In this document: positions 50,045 to 60,285 of the stretch, one piece after another
Layout of the letters: each line of letters begins with the position of its first letter
Numbering within the stretch: position 1 is the first letter of the stretch
Assembly (NCBI GenBank): GCA_903875135.1
Contig: CAIQUZ010000114.1
Span: 62,001-126,000 of the forward strand
DNA from: an uncultured beta proteobacterium
Lineage (GTDB): Bacteria > Pseudomonadota > Gammaproteobacteria > Burkholderiales > Burkholderiaceae
Length of the DNA: 64,000 nucleotides
Direction: 5' to 3'
Made by a program: the position numbers and the translations under genes
Notes under the pieces: generated by a model
What the model saw: only the letters and a program-made list of their open reading frames with translations
What the model was told of the DNA's origin: nothing
Database searches by the model: none

Positions 50045-52816
50045 ATGTCCGAAGATCTTGATATCGCTAAGCAATATTCACAATTCCTCCAAACAAGGCT
50101 AAACGCTCATCCTGATTGGGAAAAATCGATCTTAGACCGCTGTCATCTGGAGGTCAATCCGGCAATCTTAGAGACTTTTTTTGAAGAAACTGTGGGGAAT
50201 TCCTTTCTGGATCTCGACGAGCCCGACTTTTTAGCAAAAATTCGTATCACTAGACAAAAATTGATGTTGTTAATGGCGCTGAGGGATTTATCAGGAAAAG
50301 CGACGCTAGAAGAAGTCATGCAAGCGGTGACTCTTTTAGCCGAAAAAGCGCTGTTCATGATGACTGAGTACTACGCACAGCAGCTGCGAGCCACCTTTGG
50401 GAGTCCTCTTGACCAGACTCATCAGGAAATGAAGTTGTGGATTATTGGGATGGGTAAGTTAGGAGGAAAAGAGCTGAATGTGAGTTCAGATATCGACCTC
50501 ATTTTTTTATATGACTTTGATGGACAGACTCAGGGAGGGGGTAAATCACTATCGCATCATGAATGGTTCACTCTTTTAGGTAAAAAAGTGATAAAAGGGC
50601 TCAGTGATCTCACAGCCGAAGGTTTTGTATTTCGAGTAGACATGCGCTTAAGGCCAAATGGTGATTCAGGGCCCTTGGTTTGTTCTTTAAAGATGCTTGA
50701 GGAATATTTTTTAGTTCAGGGTAGGGAGTGGGAGCGATATGCGTGGATTAAGGCGCGTTTAGTTTACCCCCTCTCACAAGATGATGGTTCAGGACTTTGT
50801 CCTGCCTTAATGAAATTAGTGAAGCCGTTTGTTTATCGTAAATATCTTGACTATGGGATTGTTGATGCCGTTCGAAACCTACATCAACAGATTCGTTATG
50901 AAGCTAATTTAAGAGCTACGCAATTCCCTGACCGCGCAGCAGATATTAAATTGGGTAGTGGCGGAATTCGAGAAATAGAGTTTTTGGCACAAATGTATCA
51001 ATTAATTCGGGGAGGGCAAGAACAAGCCTTACGAATTCGTTCAACGGTACAAACATTAAAAGTCATTCAATCTTTGAGATTTTTATCTGAAAAAGATATT
51101 CAACGATTACTAGGCGCTTATTATTTCTTGCGACAACTAGAGCATCGCTTGCAATGGTGGAATGATGCACAGATTCATTATTTACCAATTGATGAGACAG
51201 CGCTTCTTCGTCTTGCGCATAGCATGAACTTTGATACGACGGAGCCATTTTTAAAAAATTTAAAGGATCATCAGACAGTTGTTGCCCAATTATTTTCTGA
51301 GGCATTTACCTTAGATAATCAGCCTAACCAATTGGCTATTGCTGATGAGCATTTCTTTGGTTTTTTTGAGTTATACCCAGAATTTAAAAGACGGTATGAG
51401 CGATTATTAAAAAGTCCTAGATATCTGTTAGCGAATGATTTAGCGAAACAAAATCTCAACATTATTCTACTGAGAGTTGCTGAATATCAGCCTTGTGTAT
51501 CTGAGCATGTATTACTTCAATTTTTAGATTTTATTGAGGTGATTCTGCGGCGAACTGCTTATTTATCGCTATTAAGAGAATATCCAAAAGTTTTAGAACG
51601 AGTTTTCATTCTCCTGAATGAATCTAGGTGGGGTACGGGTTATTTAATTCAGCATCCACATGTTTTAGATGAATTAATTTATCCAGAACAGGAGCTTTCT
51701 CCAGAAAAAGACGGTCCATCCTATTGGCGTGAATGGCAGTTACAACTGAAAAGAAAGTTGGCGGCTATTCAAAAAGAGGACTCTAGCCAAGAGCAATTAT
51801 GGAATGCCTTAAGAGATACACATCATGCCGAAATCTTTCAAACTCTACTGGCTGACTTAGGGATTGGTAGGGAAAGAGCATTAAAGGTTGAAGAGGTGAG
51901 TGATCGCCTTTCTTCTATGGCAGATATTGTTATTGATCAAACATTACATCAAATTTGGACGCCTATTGCGAAGAAATTTGGTTTTCCGGCGGATATTCAA
52001 GATTCAGGATTTGGTGTCATTGCATATGGCAAATTAGGTGGTAAAGAGTTAGGTTATGGGTCCGACCTAGACTTGGTTTTTGTCTACGATGATTTACATC
52101 CTGCTTTTCGAGAAGAATTTGTAGAACAATTTCTCGTATTGGTTCGTCGGCTTATTATGTGGTTTACCACGGCGACGAGTTCAGGAACCTTATTTGATAT
52201 TGATACACGTCTACGCCCTAATGGCGTTTCTGGATTAATGGTGACTAGTCTCACATCATTTTCACAATACCAAATGCTGCAAGGTAGTAATGCTGCGTGG
52301 TTATGGGAGCATCAGGCACTGACACGTGCTAGATTTTGTGCCGGTAGTGAGTCGGCAAAGACGCGTTTTAATGAAATACGTTCTCGTGTTTTAACCATGT
52401 TGAGAGATCCGACCTATTTACGAACGCAAATTCAGGATATGCGGGAAAAAATTCATGAGGGGCATCCCAATCGGACTGACTTATTTGATTTAAAGCATGA
52501 CGCTGGTGGAATGGTTGATATTGAATTTATGGTGCAGTTCATTGTTTTACAACATGCTTGGGAATACCCTGAGCTCATTCTAAATTTAGGTAACATTGCT
52601 TTACTGAAAACAGCCGCCCAATTTTTGATTATTCAACAACAAGATGCCGATGATATATCAGCAGCCTATCGCCTATTTAGAAAAAAACAGCATCAATTGC
52701 GTCTTGACGGTCAAACGGTTGCGCGTGTTTCCAGCTTGGATAGTAACGAACCATTTTTAGACGCTAGAGAACGGGTGCAACAACTTTGGCGACGACTGAT
52801 GCTAGCGAATCATTGA
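50045..52816 (+). CDS. glnE: Bifunctional glutamine synthetase adenylyltransferase/deadenylase
   Basis: 923 residues. It has two nucleotidyltransferase domains, each with the GKLGGKEL...SD(I/L)DL motif: GMGKLGGKELNVSSDIDLIF (about 136-155, deadenylylation half) and AYGKLGGKELGYGSDLDLVF (about 660-679, adenylylation half), with helical regulatory parts between. It tunes glutamine synthetase in response to PII. The stop overlaps the end of the convergent recN by seven bases. Confidence 0.98.
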   Translation: MSEDLDIAKQYSQFLQTRLNAHPDWEKSILDRCHLEVNPAILETFFEETVGNSFLDLDEPDFLAKIRITRQKLMLLMALRDLSGKATLEEVMQAVTLLAEKALFMMTEYYAQQLRATFGSPLDQTHQEMKLWIIGMGKLGGKELNVSSDIDLIFLYDFDGQTQGGGKSLSHHEWFTLLGKKVIKGLSDLTAEGFVFRVDMRLRPNGDSGPLVCSLKMLEEYFLVQGREWERYAWIKARLVYPLSQDDGSGLCPALMKLVKPFVYRKYLDYGIVDAVRNLHQQIRYEANLRATQFPDRAADIKLGSGGIREIEFLAQMYQLIRGGQEQALRIRSTVQTLKVIQSLRFLSEKDIQRLLGAYYFLRQLEHRLQWWNDAQIHYLPIDETALLRLAHSMNFDTTEPFLKNLKDHQTVVAQLFSEAFTLDNQPNQLAIADEHFFGFFELYPEFKRRYERLLKSPRYLLANDLAKQNLNIILLRVAEYQPCVSEHVLLQFLDFIEVILRRTAYLSLLREYPKVLERVFILLNESRWGTGYLIQHPHVLDELIYPEQELSPEKDGPSYWREWQLQLKRKLAAIQKEDSSQEQLWNALRDTHHAEIFQTLLADLGIGRERALKVEEVSDRLSSMADIVIDQTLHQIWTPIAKKFGFPADIQDSGFGVIAYGKLGGKELGYGSDLDLVFVYDDLHPAFREEFVEQFLVLVRRLIMWFTTATSSGTLFDIDTRLRPNGVSGLMVTSLTSFSQYQMLQGSNAAWLWEHQALTRARFCAGSESAKTRFNEIRSRVLTMLRDPTYLRTQIQDMREKIHEGHPNRTDLFDLKHDAGGMVDIEFMVQFIVLQHAWEYPELILNLGNIALLKTAAQFLIIQQQDADDISAAYRLFRKKQHQLRLDGQTVARVSSLDSNEPFLDARERVQQLWRRLMLANH

Positions 52817-54477
52817 CCCAGTAGTTCACGTGCATGTCTTAGGGTGGTGTCTGTAATTGTTGCCCCGCCCAGCATACGGGCAATTTCTTGGACGCGATCT
52901 TGTCGGGTCAGTACTTTGATTTCGCTCAATGTTTGTTGATTTTCGATGATTTTTTGCACGCGCCATTGCTGATCACCTTGAGCAGCAACTTGCGGTAGAT
53001 GAGTGACACACATCACTTGATGTGATTGTCCCAATTTCTTGAGCAAGCCCCCCACCGTTTGCGCAACCGCACCTCCGATACCGGCATCTACTTCGTCAAA
53101 GATTAACGTTGGAATGGCACTCGCACGGCTAGCGATTACAGCGATGGCTAAGCTAATCCGTGCCAGTTCACCACCAGAAGCTACTTTAGCAATTGATCTT
53201 GGCTTTACACCTGGGTGTCCGGCCACTAAAAAATCAATACTTTCTAGCCCAAATTGATTACCTTGTTCGAGGGGGATTAATTCAATGCTAAAAGTTCCAC
53301 CCGTCATTGCCAGATGTTGCATGGCTTCAGTGACCTCTTTAGATAAATCTGCAGCGGCTGATTTTCTCGCTTGTGATAGCTGCTTGGCAATTTTTAAGTA
53401 ATCTTGAGAAGCCTTAGCCAGATCTTTTTCAAGAGCTGCAATATTTTGAGCGGCCTCTAATGATGACAATTCTTCTTGCAAATCTTCCCAAACCTGAGGC
53501 AGGTCATTTGGTTGACAATGAATTTTTTTAGACAATCGGTAATATTCTTGAAGTCGTGTATCGAGCAGAGTTAAACGATCAGGGTCTAGGTCGAGTTTTT
53601 GTAAATAGCGATTAATGGTGTGGGCTGCTTCATCAATCTGGATTGCGGCGGGTTCTAAAGCTTCTTTGGCGCTCAGTAATGCATTATCCATTCGCAATAA
53701 ACTCTCCAGAAGGGTTTGTGCTTTAGATATTTGGTCCATTAAAGCATTTTCTCCGTCACTCAGGAGGTTAACCAACTCTTGAGAGCCATCAATGAGTTCT
53801 GCTGCATGCGACAAGCGGCTGTGTTCAATTTGAATCTCTGACCACTCGCCAGACTTTGGGGCTAAAAGATTTAACTCTTCTAGTTGCCATTCCAAACGTT
53901 CTTTTTCTTTCGCTAAATTTTGGCCCGCAGCATTTGCTAGATTTAGTTTTTTTTCAATAGCCATCCAATGTTGATGAGTTTGGAGGACTTCGTCCCGAAG
54001 ACCTGTGAGGTTTGCATGACGATCGAGTAAGTCTCGTTGAGCGCCAGGTTTTAACAATAATTGATGTTCATGTTGACCATGTATATCGACGAGTTGCTCA
54101 CCTAATTCTTTCATTTGATGCAGAGTGGCATTCGTGCCATTGATAAAAGCGCGAGCTCGCCCGGAGCCCTCGATGATTCGTTTCAATTGAATGGTATGAC
54201 CATCATCTTCTAATGGAAAACCAAACTCCTCCAACCAGTGGTTGAGTAACACTTGCATTTCAGTGGAGATAGAAAAATTGGCACAGATATGAGCGCGCGA
54301 ACACCCCTCACGAATCAGACTGCTATCGGCACGGCCACCCATCGCAATGGCTAAAGCATCGAGCAGGATAGACTTTCCCGCACCGGTTTCCCCGGTCAGA
54401 ACTGTAAAGCCATTCATCAAATCTAATTCAAGATGATTGACGATGACAAAATCGCGAATATCTAAACTTTGTAGCAT
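52810..54477 (-). CDS. recN: DNA repair protein RecN
   Basis: 555 residues from the ATG at 54477 (MLQSLDIRDFVIVNHLELD), matching the E. coli length; the longer ORF overlaps nadK. SMC-like: Walker A TGETGAGKSILLDALAIA (about 30-47), central coiled coils (about 150-375), then the signature ASGGELARISLAIAV and Walker B PTLIFDEVDAGIGG. It acts in double-strand break repair. The start is five bases after the nadK stop without an obvious ribosome site, so translational coupling is likely. Confidence 0.97.
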   Translation of the reverse strand: MLQSLDIRDFVIVNHLELDLMNGFTVLTGETGAGKSILLDALAIAMGGRADSSLIREGCSRAHICANFSISTEMQVLLNHWLEEFGFPLEDDGHTIQLKRIIEGSGRARAFINGTNATLHQMKELGEQLVDIHGQHEHQLLLKPGAQRDLLDRHANLTGLRDEVLQTHQHWMAIEKKLNLANAAGQNLAKEKERLEWQLEELNLLAPKSGEWSEIQIEHSRLSHAAELIDGSQELVNLLSDGENALMDQISKAQTLLESLLRMDNALLSAKEALEPAAIQIDEAAHTINRYLQKLDLDPDRLTLLDTRLQEYYRLSKKIHCQPNDLPQVWEDLQEELSSLEAAQNIAALEKDLAKASQDYLKIAKQLSQARKSAAADLSKEVTEAMQHLAMTGGTFSIELIPLEQGNQFGLESIDFLVAGHPGVKPRSIAKVASGGELARISLAIAVIASRASAIPTLIFDEVDAGIGGAVAQTVGGLLKKLGQSHQVMCVTHLPQVAAQGDQQWRVQKIIENQQTLSEIKVLTRQDRVQEIARMLGGATITDTTLRHARELLGQ

Positions 54478-54481
54478 ATTT

Positions 54482-55381
54482 TTACAACGACGAAGGGTAC
54501 TCGTTCCAGTGTAACTTTTCTCGGAGTGTCCGATAGTCACTATGACCTTTCGGATGCAGAAGTGTTACGAGTTTATCGGATTTCCTCACTCGAATTTGGT
54601 CGCCAATTTGCAAAGTTGATAGAGATTGCATGTCAAAGTGGGCACTAACATCTTTTCCACCAGCAACCTCAATCGTTATTTCCACATTAGCAGGAAGAAC
54701 GATGGGGCGATTCGATAAGGCATGGGGGGAAATAGGGGTTAAAACGATACCATCAACACGAGGATGCAAGATTGGTCCCCCTGAAGACAGGCTATAAGCT
54801 GTTGAGCCTGTTGGGGTGGCAACAATTAAGCCATCTGATCTTTGGTTATACATAAAGCTACCATTCACACTGACGGCAAGTTCAACCATGCCGGTTAGGC
54901 GTGAGCGATTCACAACTACATCATTTAGAGCAAGTCCAAAATGCGTAATGGCATTTTCACGAACCACCTCTGCTTCTAACAGTGATCGGGAATCAAGTTC
55001 ATAACTACCTTGAAGCATTTGTGGAAGAATTTGCGCTACTTCTTGTAATGGAATATCGGTCATATAGCCTAATCGGCCCATATTAATGCCGATTACGGGG
55101 ATATTGGCACCAGCAAGATGGCGACCAACGCCGAGTAAAGTTCCATCGCCACCAATCACAATCACAGCATCTATTTGACCTTCAAGTTCACTAATCTTAA
55201 TGGAAGGTTGTTTTGTGAATTGAGTAAAGCGAGCCGTTTCTTCTTCGATAAAAACTTGACTACCTTGTTTCGTGACTAGGGTTGTCAGTTGTTCGATCAC
55301 TTGATCGATACCTTCAGCCTGAAATTTACCAATTAAAGCTACTCGTGCAAAGATTGAGGGTGAGGTTTTTTGATTTGCCAT
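54482..55381 (-). CDS. nadK: NAD kinase
   Basis: 299 residues from the ATG at 55381 (MANQKTSPS). The ORF track starts at a GTG at 55408, which also has an AGGA some distance upstream, so the start is not settled. The GGDGT motif (AVIVIGGDGTLLGVGRHL), ALNDVVVNRSRL and SDGLIVATPTGSTAYSLSSGGPI define the family. It phosphorylates NAD+ to NADP+. Divergent from hrcA; followed by recN. Confidence 0.96.
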   Translation of the reverse strand: MANQKTSPSIFARVALIGKFQAEGIDQVIEQLTTLVTKQGSQVFIEEETARFTQFTKQPSIKISELEGQIDAVIVIGGDGTLLGVGRHLAGANIPVIGINMGRLGYMTDIPLQEVAQILPQMLQGSYELDSRSLLEAEVVRENAITHFGLALNDVVVNRSRLTGMVELAVSVNGSFMYNQRSDGLIVATPTGSTAYSLSSGGPILHPRVDGIVLTPISPHALSNRPIVLPANVEITIEVAGGKDVSAHFDMQSLSTLQIGDQIRVRKSDKLVTLLHPKGHSDYRTLREKLHWNEYPSSL

Positions 55382-55456
55382 TCCTTGATTAAACCATAGC
55401 AAAAGCACACTTTCAATTTAATCCTATCACCAAATCGATCAGGATTGGTTAGAATC

Positions 55457-56479
55457 ATGACTTATATGGATAAAAGATCCCGAGAACTACTTAAAACCCT
55501 GATCGAAAGATATATATCTGAAGGGCAGCCCGTTGGCTCTAGAACCCTTTCAAGGCACTCCGGCCTTGATTTATCTGCAGCGACTATCCGTAATGTGATG
55601 GCAGATCTAGAGGATATGGGCTTTGTTACCAGCCCTCACACATCAGCAGGTCGTATTCCGACGCCAAGAGGGTATCGGTTATTTGTCGACACCATGTTAA
55701 CGATTCAGCCGCTAGAAGAGATTGCTACGAGAGAAGCGACGGATGGTATTCAGCCGGACTCTCCGCAAAGGGTCATTGCCGCCGCGGCTCAAGTCCTATC
55801 CAATTTATCCAGTTTTGCTGGTGTGGTAATGTCACCAAAACGGACACAAGTTTTCCGTCAAATTGAGTTTTTACGATTATCCGAAAAAAGGATTTTACTG
55901 ATCTTGGTATCTCCCCAGGGCGACGTCCAAAATCGAATTTTAATGACAACTACCGATTACTCGCCGTCACAACTTGTGGAAGCGAGTAATTACATTAATT
56001 CAAACTATGCTGGGCTTGACTTTGAATCAGTTCGTGCCCGTTTAAGGTCAGAGCTTGACGGATTAAGAGCAGACATTACGGCACTCATGAATCAGGCTGT
56101 AGAAGCCAGTTCCGATTCCTTAAAAGAAAATCAAGATAGCGTAATTATTGCTGGTGAAAAAAAGTTATTAGAAGTTGGCGAATTAGTTTCAGACATGGAT
56201 AAGATTAAGCGATTGTTTAAAGTATTTGAACATCAGGCAAGCTTGATTCAGTTATTGGATGAATCGAGCAAAGCGAGTGGCGTTCAAATTTTTATCGGCG
56301 GAGAAAGCAGCCTGGTTCCCCTTGACGACATGGCTGTCATCACAGCACCTTATCATGTAAACGGTATCATTGTAGGTACACTTGGTGTGATTGGCCCCAC
56401 CAGAATGGCTTATGAGAGAGTAATTCCGATTGTCGACATTACTGCTAAGCTCTTAAGTAGTGCGTTAAGCCAGCAGTAA
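55457..56479 (+). CDS. hrcA: Heat-inducible transcription repressor HrcA
   Basis: 340 residues from the ATG at 55457; another ATG at 55466 is possible, and the track's TTG at 55445 is less likely. N-terminal winged helix: [45 protein letters not shown], followed by [17 protein letters not shown]. The C-terminal GAF-like domain holds [15 protein letters not shown] and [18 protein letters not shown]. HrcA binds CIRCE and needs GroEL for activity; the groESL CIRCE is at 1776-1802. No CIRCE is visible upstream of hrcA or of grpE. Confidence 0.97.
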   Translation: MTYMDKRSRELLKTLIERYISEGQPVGSRTLSRHSGLDLSAATIRNVMADLEDMGFVTSPHTSAGRIPTPRGYRLFVDTMLTIQPLEEIATREATDGIQPDSPQRVIAAAAQVLSNLSSFAGVVMSPKRTQVFRQIEFLRLSEKRILLILVSPQGDVQNRILMTTTDYSPSQLVEASNYINSNYAGLDFESVRARLRSELDGLRADITALMNQAVEASSDSLKENQDSVIIAGEKKLLEVGELVSDMDKIKRLFKVFEHQASLIQLLDESSKASGVQIFIGGESSLVPLDDMAVITAPYHVNGIIVGTLGVIGPTRMAYERVIPIVDITAKLLSSALSQQ

Positions 56480-56494
56480 ATTCGAAAGTACATT

Positions 56495-57616
56495 GTGAAT
56501 AAACAAAAATTAGACCCTATAAAAGCGCATGCAACTAGCTCAAAGTTAGGCATATTGCTGGTTAACCTTGGTACACCTGACGCACCAACCGCGCAAAAGG
56601 TTCGTCCTTACCTTAAGCAATTTTTATCAGATCCACGAGTCATAGAAATCCCTAAGATCATCTGGTGGTTTATTTTAAATTTGATCATTTTGCCAATACG
56701 ATCCAGTGCGTCAGCGAAAAAATACGCTTCTGTATGGATGGACGGCCTAGAAGGTGGGGCGCCATTATTTGTTTATTCTAATCAACAAGCAGTTCTACTT
56801 CGACAAGAGTTGAATACGGATCCCTCTCATCCAGTCGTGGTTGAATTGGGGATGAGATATGGCAACCCATCTTTGGCAAGTGCTTTGGACAAATTCGATC
56901 AACAAGGAGTAGATCGTTTGCTGGTCTTGCCACTATATCCGCAGTATTCAGCTGCAACAACAGCTTCTACGTATGATGAAATATTCCGAGTTTATAAAGA
57001 AAGTAGAAATCCACCTGAAATTAGGACGATTAAGCATTTTCATGATCACCCACTTTATATTGCAGCCCTAAAAGCCCAAGTAGAGGAGTTTTGGGAGCAA
57101 CATGGCAAACCTAATTTTGAGCGAGGTGAAAAACTCATTATGTCTTTTCATGGGGTTCCGAAACGAACATTAGATTTTGGGGACCCGTATCACTGCGAGT
57201 GTCATAAAACTGGACGCTTGTTGCGTGAAGCACTCGGCTTAACGTCTGATGAGGCTTTAGTGAGTTTTCAATCGCGTTTTGGCAAAGCTGAGTGGCTAAA
57301 GCCATACACAGCACCTTTGTTGGAGAGCCTAGGAAAGTTAGGTACAACGAGGGTGGATATTTTTTGTCCAGGATTTCCAGCGGATTGTTTAGAGACCCTC
57401 GAGGAAATTGCCATGGAAGGTAAAGAAATATTTCGGCATGCTGGGGGGCAGAGCTATAACGCGATTCCCTGTCTGAATTCTCAAACTCAATGGATCATGG
57501 CATTAAGAGCCATGGTTGAGGAGCATACGCGAGGTTGGGGCAAAATTTCTTCAGTTGAAGAGCTGGAGTTGCGAAAAACCCGATACCAAGTCATAGAAAA
57601 GTCCCTCACTGAGTAA
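56495..57616 (+). CDS. hemH: Ferrochelatase
   Basis: 373 residues with a GTG start (56495) and CGAAAG upstream. Motifs: LGILLVNLGTPDAPTAQKVRPYLKQFL, the catalytic His in MSFHGVPKRTLDFGDPYHCEC, and FCPGFPADCLETLEEI with the conserved Glu. It inserts Fe2+ into protoporphyrin IX at the membrane. The hrcA-hemH-grpE-dnaK-dnaJ order is common in Burkholderiales. hrcA ends 15 bases before it. Confidence 0.98.
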   Translation: MNKQKLDPIKAHATSSKLGILLVNLGTPDAPTAQKVRPYLKQFLSDPRVIEIPKIIWWFILNLIILPIRSSASAKKYASVWMDGLEGGAPLFVYSNQQAVLLRQELNTDPSHPVVVELGMRYGNPSLASALDKFDQQGVDRLLVLPLYPQYSAATTASTYDEIFRVYKESRNPPEIRTIKHFHDHPLYIAALKAQVEEFWEQHGKPNFERGEKLIMSFHGVPKRTLDFGDPYHCECHKTGRLLREALGLTSDEALVSFQSRFGKAEWLKPYTAPLLESLGKLGTTRVDIFCPGFPADCLETLEEIAMEGKEIFRHAGGQSYNAIPCLNSQTQWIMALRAMVEEHTRGWGKISSVEELELRKTRYQVIEKSLTE

Positions 57617-57640
57617 TTCTTAATTTTTTTAAGAATAGGG

Positions 57641-57666
57641 CTTGAAATCAACCCCATTGCCTATAT
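57641..57666 (+). promoter_or_regulatory. Sigma32-like heat-shock promoter of grpE
   Basis: CTTGAAA (57641-57647), 11 bases, then GCCTATAT (57659-57666); the heat-shock -10 consensus is CCCCATNT. The same DNA also reads as a sigma70-type TTGAAA-N16-TATCTT, so dual recognition is possible. Confidence 0.5.
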
Positions 57667-57718
57667 CTTAGGACTGTAATGTGGTATTTAATTAACCTTA
57701 ATCTCCTAAAGTATTGAA

Positions 57719-58249
57719 ATGACTGAAGAAAAAAAACCGATGCTTGAGCAAGCACCTGAAGTTGAAATAACACATCCAGCGTCCCCAGAGGTTTCAGTGG
57801 AACAGCAAATTTCACAATTGACGCAATTATTAAATGATAGTAAGGATGCATTTTTAAGAGCCAAGGCAGAGGCAGAAAACACGCGCCGCAGAGGTGTTGA
57901 GGATGTTGCAAAAGCGCATAAGTTTGCTATTGAAAGTTTTGCTGAGTATTTGTTGCCAGTGATGGATAGTATGCATGCGGCAATGGAGCATCATAACGAG
58001 GACATTAACAAGTTAAAAGAGGGCGTCGAGTTAACCTTAAAGCAAATGAAAGCTGCTCTTGAAAAGGGAAAAATTGTAGAAATTCATCCAGAAATTGGAA
58101 GCAAATTTGACCCTCATCATCATCAAGCCATTGCTACGGTAGCCTCTGATCAGGAGTCAAATACCATAGTTACTGTCTTACAAAAAGGATATTTAATTGC
58201 TGATCGGGTGTTACGCCCAGCTTTAGTTACTGTCAGCCAGCCTAAATAA
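57719..58249 (+). CDS. grpE: Nucleotide exchange factor GrpE
   Basis: 176 residues. An acidic, disordered N-terminus, a long helix with [42 protein letters not shown], then the C-terminal beta-wing [15 protein letters not shown] and [21 protein letters not shown]. GrpE dimers release ADP from DnaK. TAATCTCCTAAAG precedes the start with only a weak ribosome site. Confidence 0.98.
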   Translation: MTEEKKPMLEQAPEVEITHPASPEVSVEQQISQLTQLLNDSKDAFLRAKAEAENTRRRGVEDVAKAHKFAIESFAEYLLPVMDSMHAAMEHHNEDINKLKEGVELTLKQMKAALEKGKIVEIHPEIGSKFDPHHHQAIATVASDQESNTIVTVLQKGYLIADRVLRPALVTVSQPK

Positions 58250-58271
58250 CGTAAAGAATTTTAAGTGGGCT

Positions 58272-58297
58272 CTTGAAAAGCCCAACAATCCCCTTAT
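58272..58297 (+). promoter_or_regulatory. Sigma32-like heat-shock promoter directly upstream of dnaK
   Basis: CTTGAAA (58272-58278), 11 bases, CCCCTTAT (58290-58297). Close to the RpoH consensus and with the same spacing as the grpE promoter. The -35 box is exactly the loop of a 6-bp inverted repeat (TGGGCT / AGCCCA, 58266-58284). Confidence 0.65.
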
Positions 58298-58333
58298 TTA
58301 TAGAATATACAGATCATTTAAAAAGGAAACAAA

Positions 58334-60256
58334 ATGGCCAAGATTATTGGAATTGACTTAGGAACTACCAACTCATGTGTAGCAATTCTTGAGGGAAACA
58401 CGCCCAAGGTCGTCGAAAATGCAGAGGGTGCAAGAACAACACCTTCGATTATTGCGTATATGGAAGATGGAGAAATCTTAGTTGGAGCTCCTGCCAAGCG
58501 TCAATCTGTGACAAATCCTAGAAACACGTTGTATGCCGTCAAGCGTTTGATTGGTAGAAAGTTTGCAGAAAAAGAAGTTCAAAAAGACATCGATTTAATG
58601 CCTTACACGATTTCTAAAGCAGATAATGGCGATGCGTGGGTTGAGGTAAGGGGCAATAAATTAGCTCCCCCACAGATTTCGGCTGAAGTTTTACGCAAAA
58701 TGAAAAAAACTGCCGAAGATTACCTCGGTGAAGAAGTTACTGAAGCAGTGATTACTGTGCCAGCCTACTTTAATGACAGTCAAAGACAAGCAACGAAAGA
58801 TGCTGGTCGTATTGCTGGACTTGATGTGAAACGCATCATTAATGAGCCTACTGCTGCAGCTTTAGCATTTGGTTTAGATAAAGTCTCGGGTGGCGATCGT
58901 AAGATTGCTGTTTATGACTTAGGTGGTGGAACTTTTGACGTATCCATTATTGAAATTGCTGATGTTGATGGTGAAAAACAGTTTGAAGTGTTATCAACGA
59001 ATGGTGATACCTTCCTGGGCGGAGAGGATTTTGACCAACGTATTATTGACTTTATTATTACTGAGTTCAAAAAAGATCAAGGTGTCGATTTATCAAAAGA
59101 TGTGTTGGCTTTACAGCGCCTCAAAGAGGCTGCTGAAAAAGCAAAAATTGAGCTATCTTCTAGCCAGCAAACGGAGATTAATCTTCCCTACATCACTGCG
59201 GATGCATCAGGGCCTAAGCATTTGAATATTAAAATGACGCGATCTAAATTAGAGTCTTTAGTTGAAGATTTAATTGCTCGCACGATTGAACCATGCCGCG
59301 TTGCTATGAAGGACGCTGGAATTGCTTTAACGGATATTCAAGATGTTATTTTGGTCGGTGGTATGACGCGCATGCCAAAAGTGCAAGAGAAAGTTAAAGA
59401 GTATTTTGGACAAGAGCCTCGTAAAGACGTGAATCCTGATGAAGCTGTAGCAGTAGGCGCAGCGATTCAAGGAGCTGTGTTGGCAGGTGATCGTACCGAT
59501 GTGCTTTTATTGGATGTCACACCACTTTCACTCGGTATTGAGACCTTGGGTGGTGTCATGACGAAGATGATTAAAAAGAATACAACGATTCCAACAAAGT
59601 ATGCTCAGGTCTTTTCAACAGCTGAAGATAACCAACCTGCCGTTACTATCAAGGTCTTTCAAGGTGAGCGTGAAATGGCATCCGCGAATAAAGGTCTTGG
59701 TGAATTTAACTTAGAGGGAATTCCTCCATCTAGCCGTGGTACTCCGCAAATTGAAGTGAGCTTTGATATTGACGCTAACGGTATTTTGCATGTTGGCGCG
59801 AAGGATAAAGCGACTGGCAAGGAAAACAAAATTACCATTAAAGCCAATTCTGGATTATCGGAAGATGAGATCAATAAGATGGTCAAGGATGCCGAAGAGA
59901 ATGCTGAAGAGGACCGTAAATTAAGAGAAGTTGTCGATGCTAGAAATACAGCGGAAGCTCTAGTTCACTCAACCAAAAAATCCCTTGAAGAACATGGCGC
60001 GTCTTTAGATGCTGGCGAAAAAGAGCAAATTGAGGCGGCATTAAAAGCCTTGGAAGAATCTGCTAAAGGATCTGATAAAGCGGATATTGAAGCCAAAACT
60101 GAAGAGTTAGGGAAAGTGAGTCAAAAGCTTGGTGAAAAGGTTTATGCAGCCATGGCTGAGAAGGCAAAAGCTGAGGGAGATCACTCCGCTCAAGCCAGCC
60201 AGCCTAAAGATGATAATGTGGTCGACGCTGAATTTAAGGAAGTTGATAAGAAGTAA
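58334..60256 (+). CDS. dnaK: Chaperone DnaK (Hsp70)
   Basis: 640 residues. The ATPase domain starts [18 protein letters not shown] and includes [17 protein letters not shown] and [11 protein letters not shown]. The linker [19 protein letters not shown] leads to the substrate-binding domain. The C-terminus [10 protein letters not shown] matches the DnaJ/GrpE-contacting tail. AAAAAGGAAAC precedes the ATG. Followed by dnaJ after 29 bases. Confidence 0.99.
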   Translation: MAKIIGIDLGTTNSCVAILEGNTPKVVENAEGARTTPSIIAYMEDGEILVGAPAKRQSVTNPRNTLYAVKRLIGRKFAEKEVQKDIDLMPYTISKADNGDAWVEVRGNKLAPPQISAEVLRKMKKTAEDYLGEEVTEAVITVPAYFNDSQRQATKDAGRIAGLDVKRIINEPTAAALAFGLDKVSGGDRKIAVYDLGGGTFDVSIIEIADVDGEKQFEVLSTNGDTFLGGEDFDQRIIDFIITEFKKDQGVDLSKDVLALQRLKEAAEKAKIELSSSQQTEINLPYITADASGPKHLNIKMTRSKLESLVEDLIARTIEPCRVAMKDAGIALTDIQDVILVGGMTRMPKVQEKVKEYFGQEPRKDVNPDEAVAVGAAIQGAVLAGDRTDVLLLDVTPLSLGIETLGGVMTKMIKKNTTIPTKYAQVFSTAEDNQPAVTIKVFQGEREMASANKGLGEFNLEGIPPSSRGTPQIEVSFDIDANGILHVGAKDKATGKENKITIKANSGLSEDEINKMVKDAEENAEEDRKLREVVDARNTAEALVHSTKKSLEEHGASLDAGEKEQIEAALKALEESAKGSDKADIEAKTEELGKVSQKLGEKVYAAMAEKAKAEGDHSAQASQPKDDNVVDAEFKEVDKK

Positions 60257-60285
60257 TTAGTTGGTAGTTCATTAAAGGAATAGCT

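Noticed and set aside
57616-57636. ATTCTTAA / TTAAGAAT hairpin after hemH as a terminator
   Set aside because: The stem is all A-T apart from one G-C pair per arm and no T-run follows; too weak to call, though hemH transcription must end or continue into grpE.
57641-57658. CTTGAAA followed by CCCCATTG only four bases later as a sigma32 promoter
   Set aside because: Spacing is far too short for RNA polymerase; the GCCTATAT at N11 fits instead.
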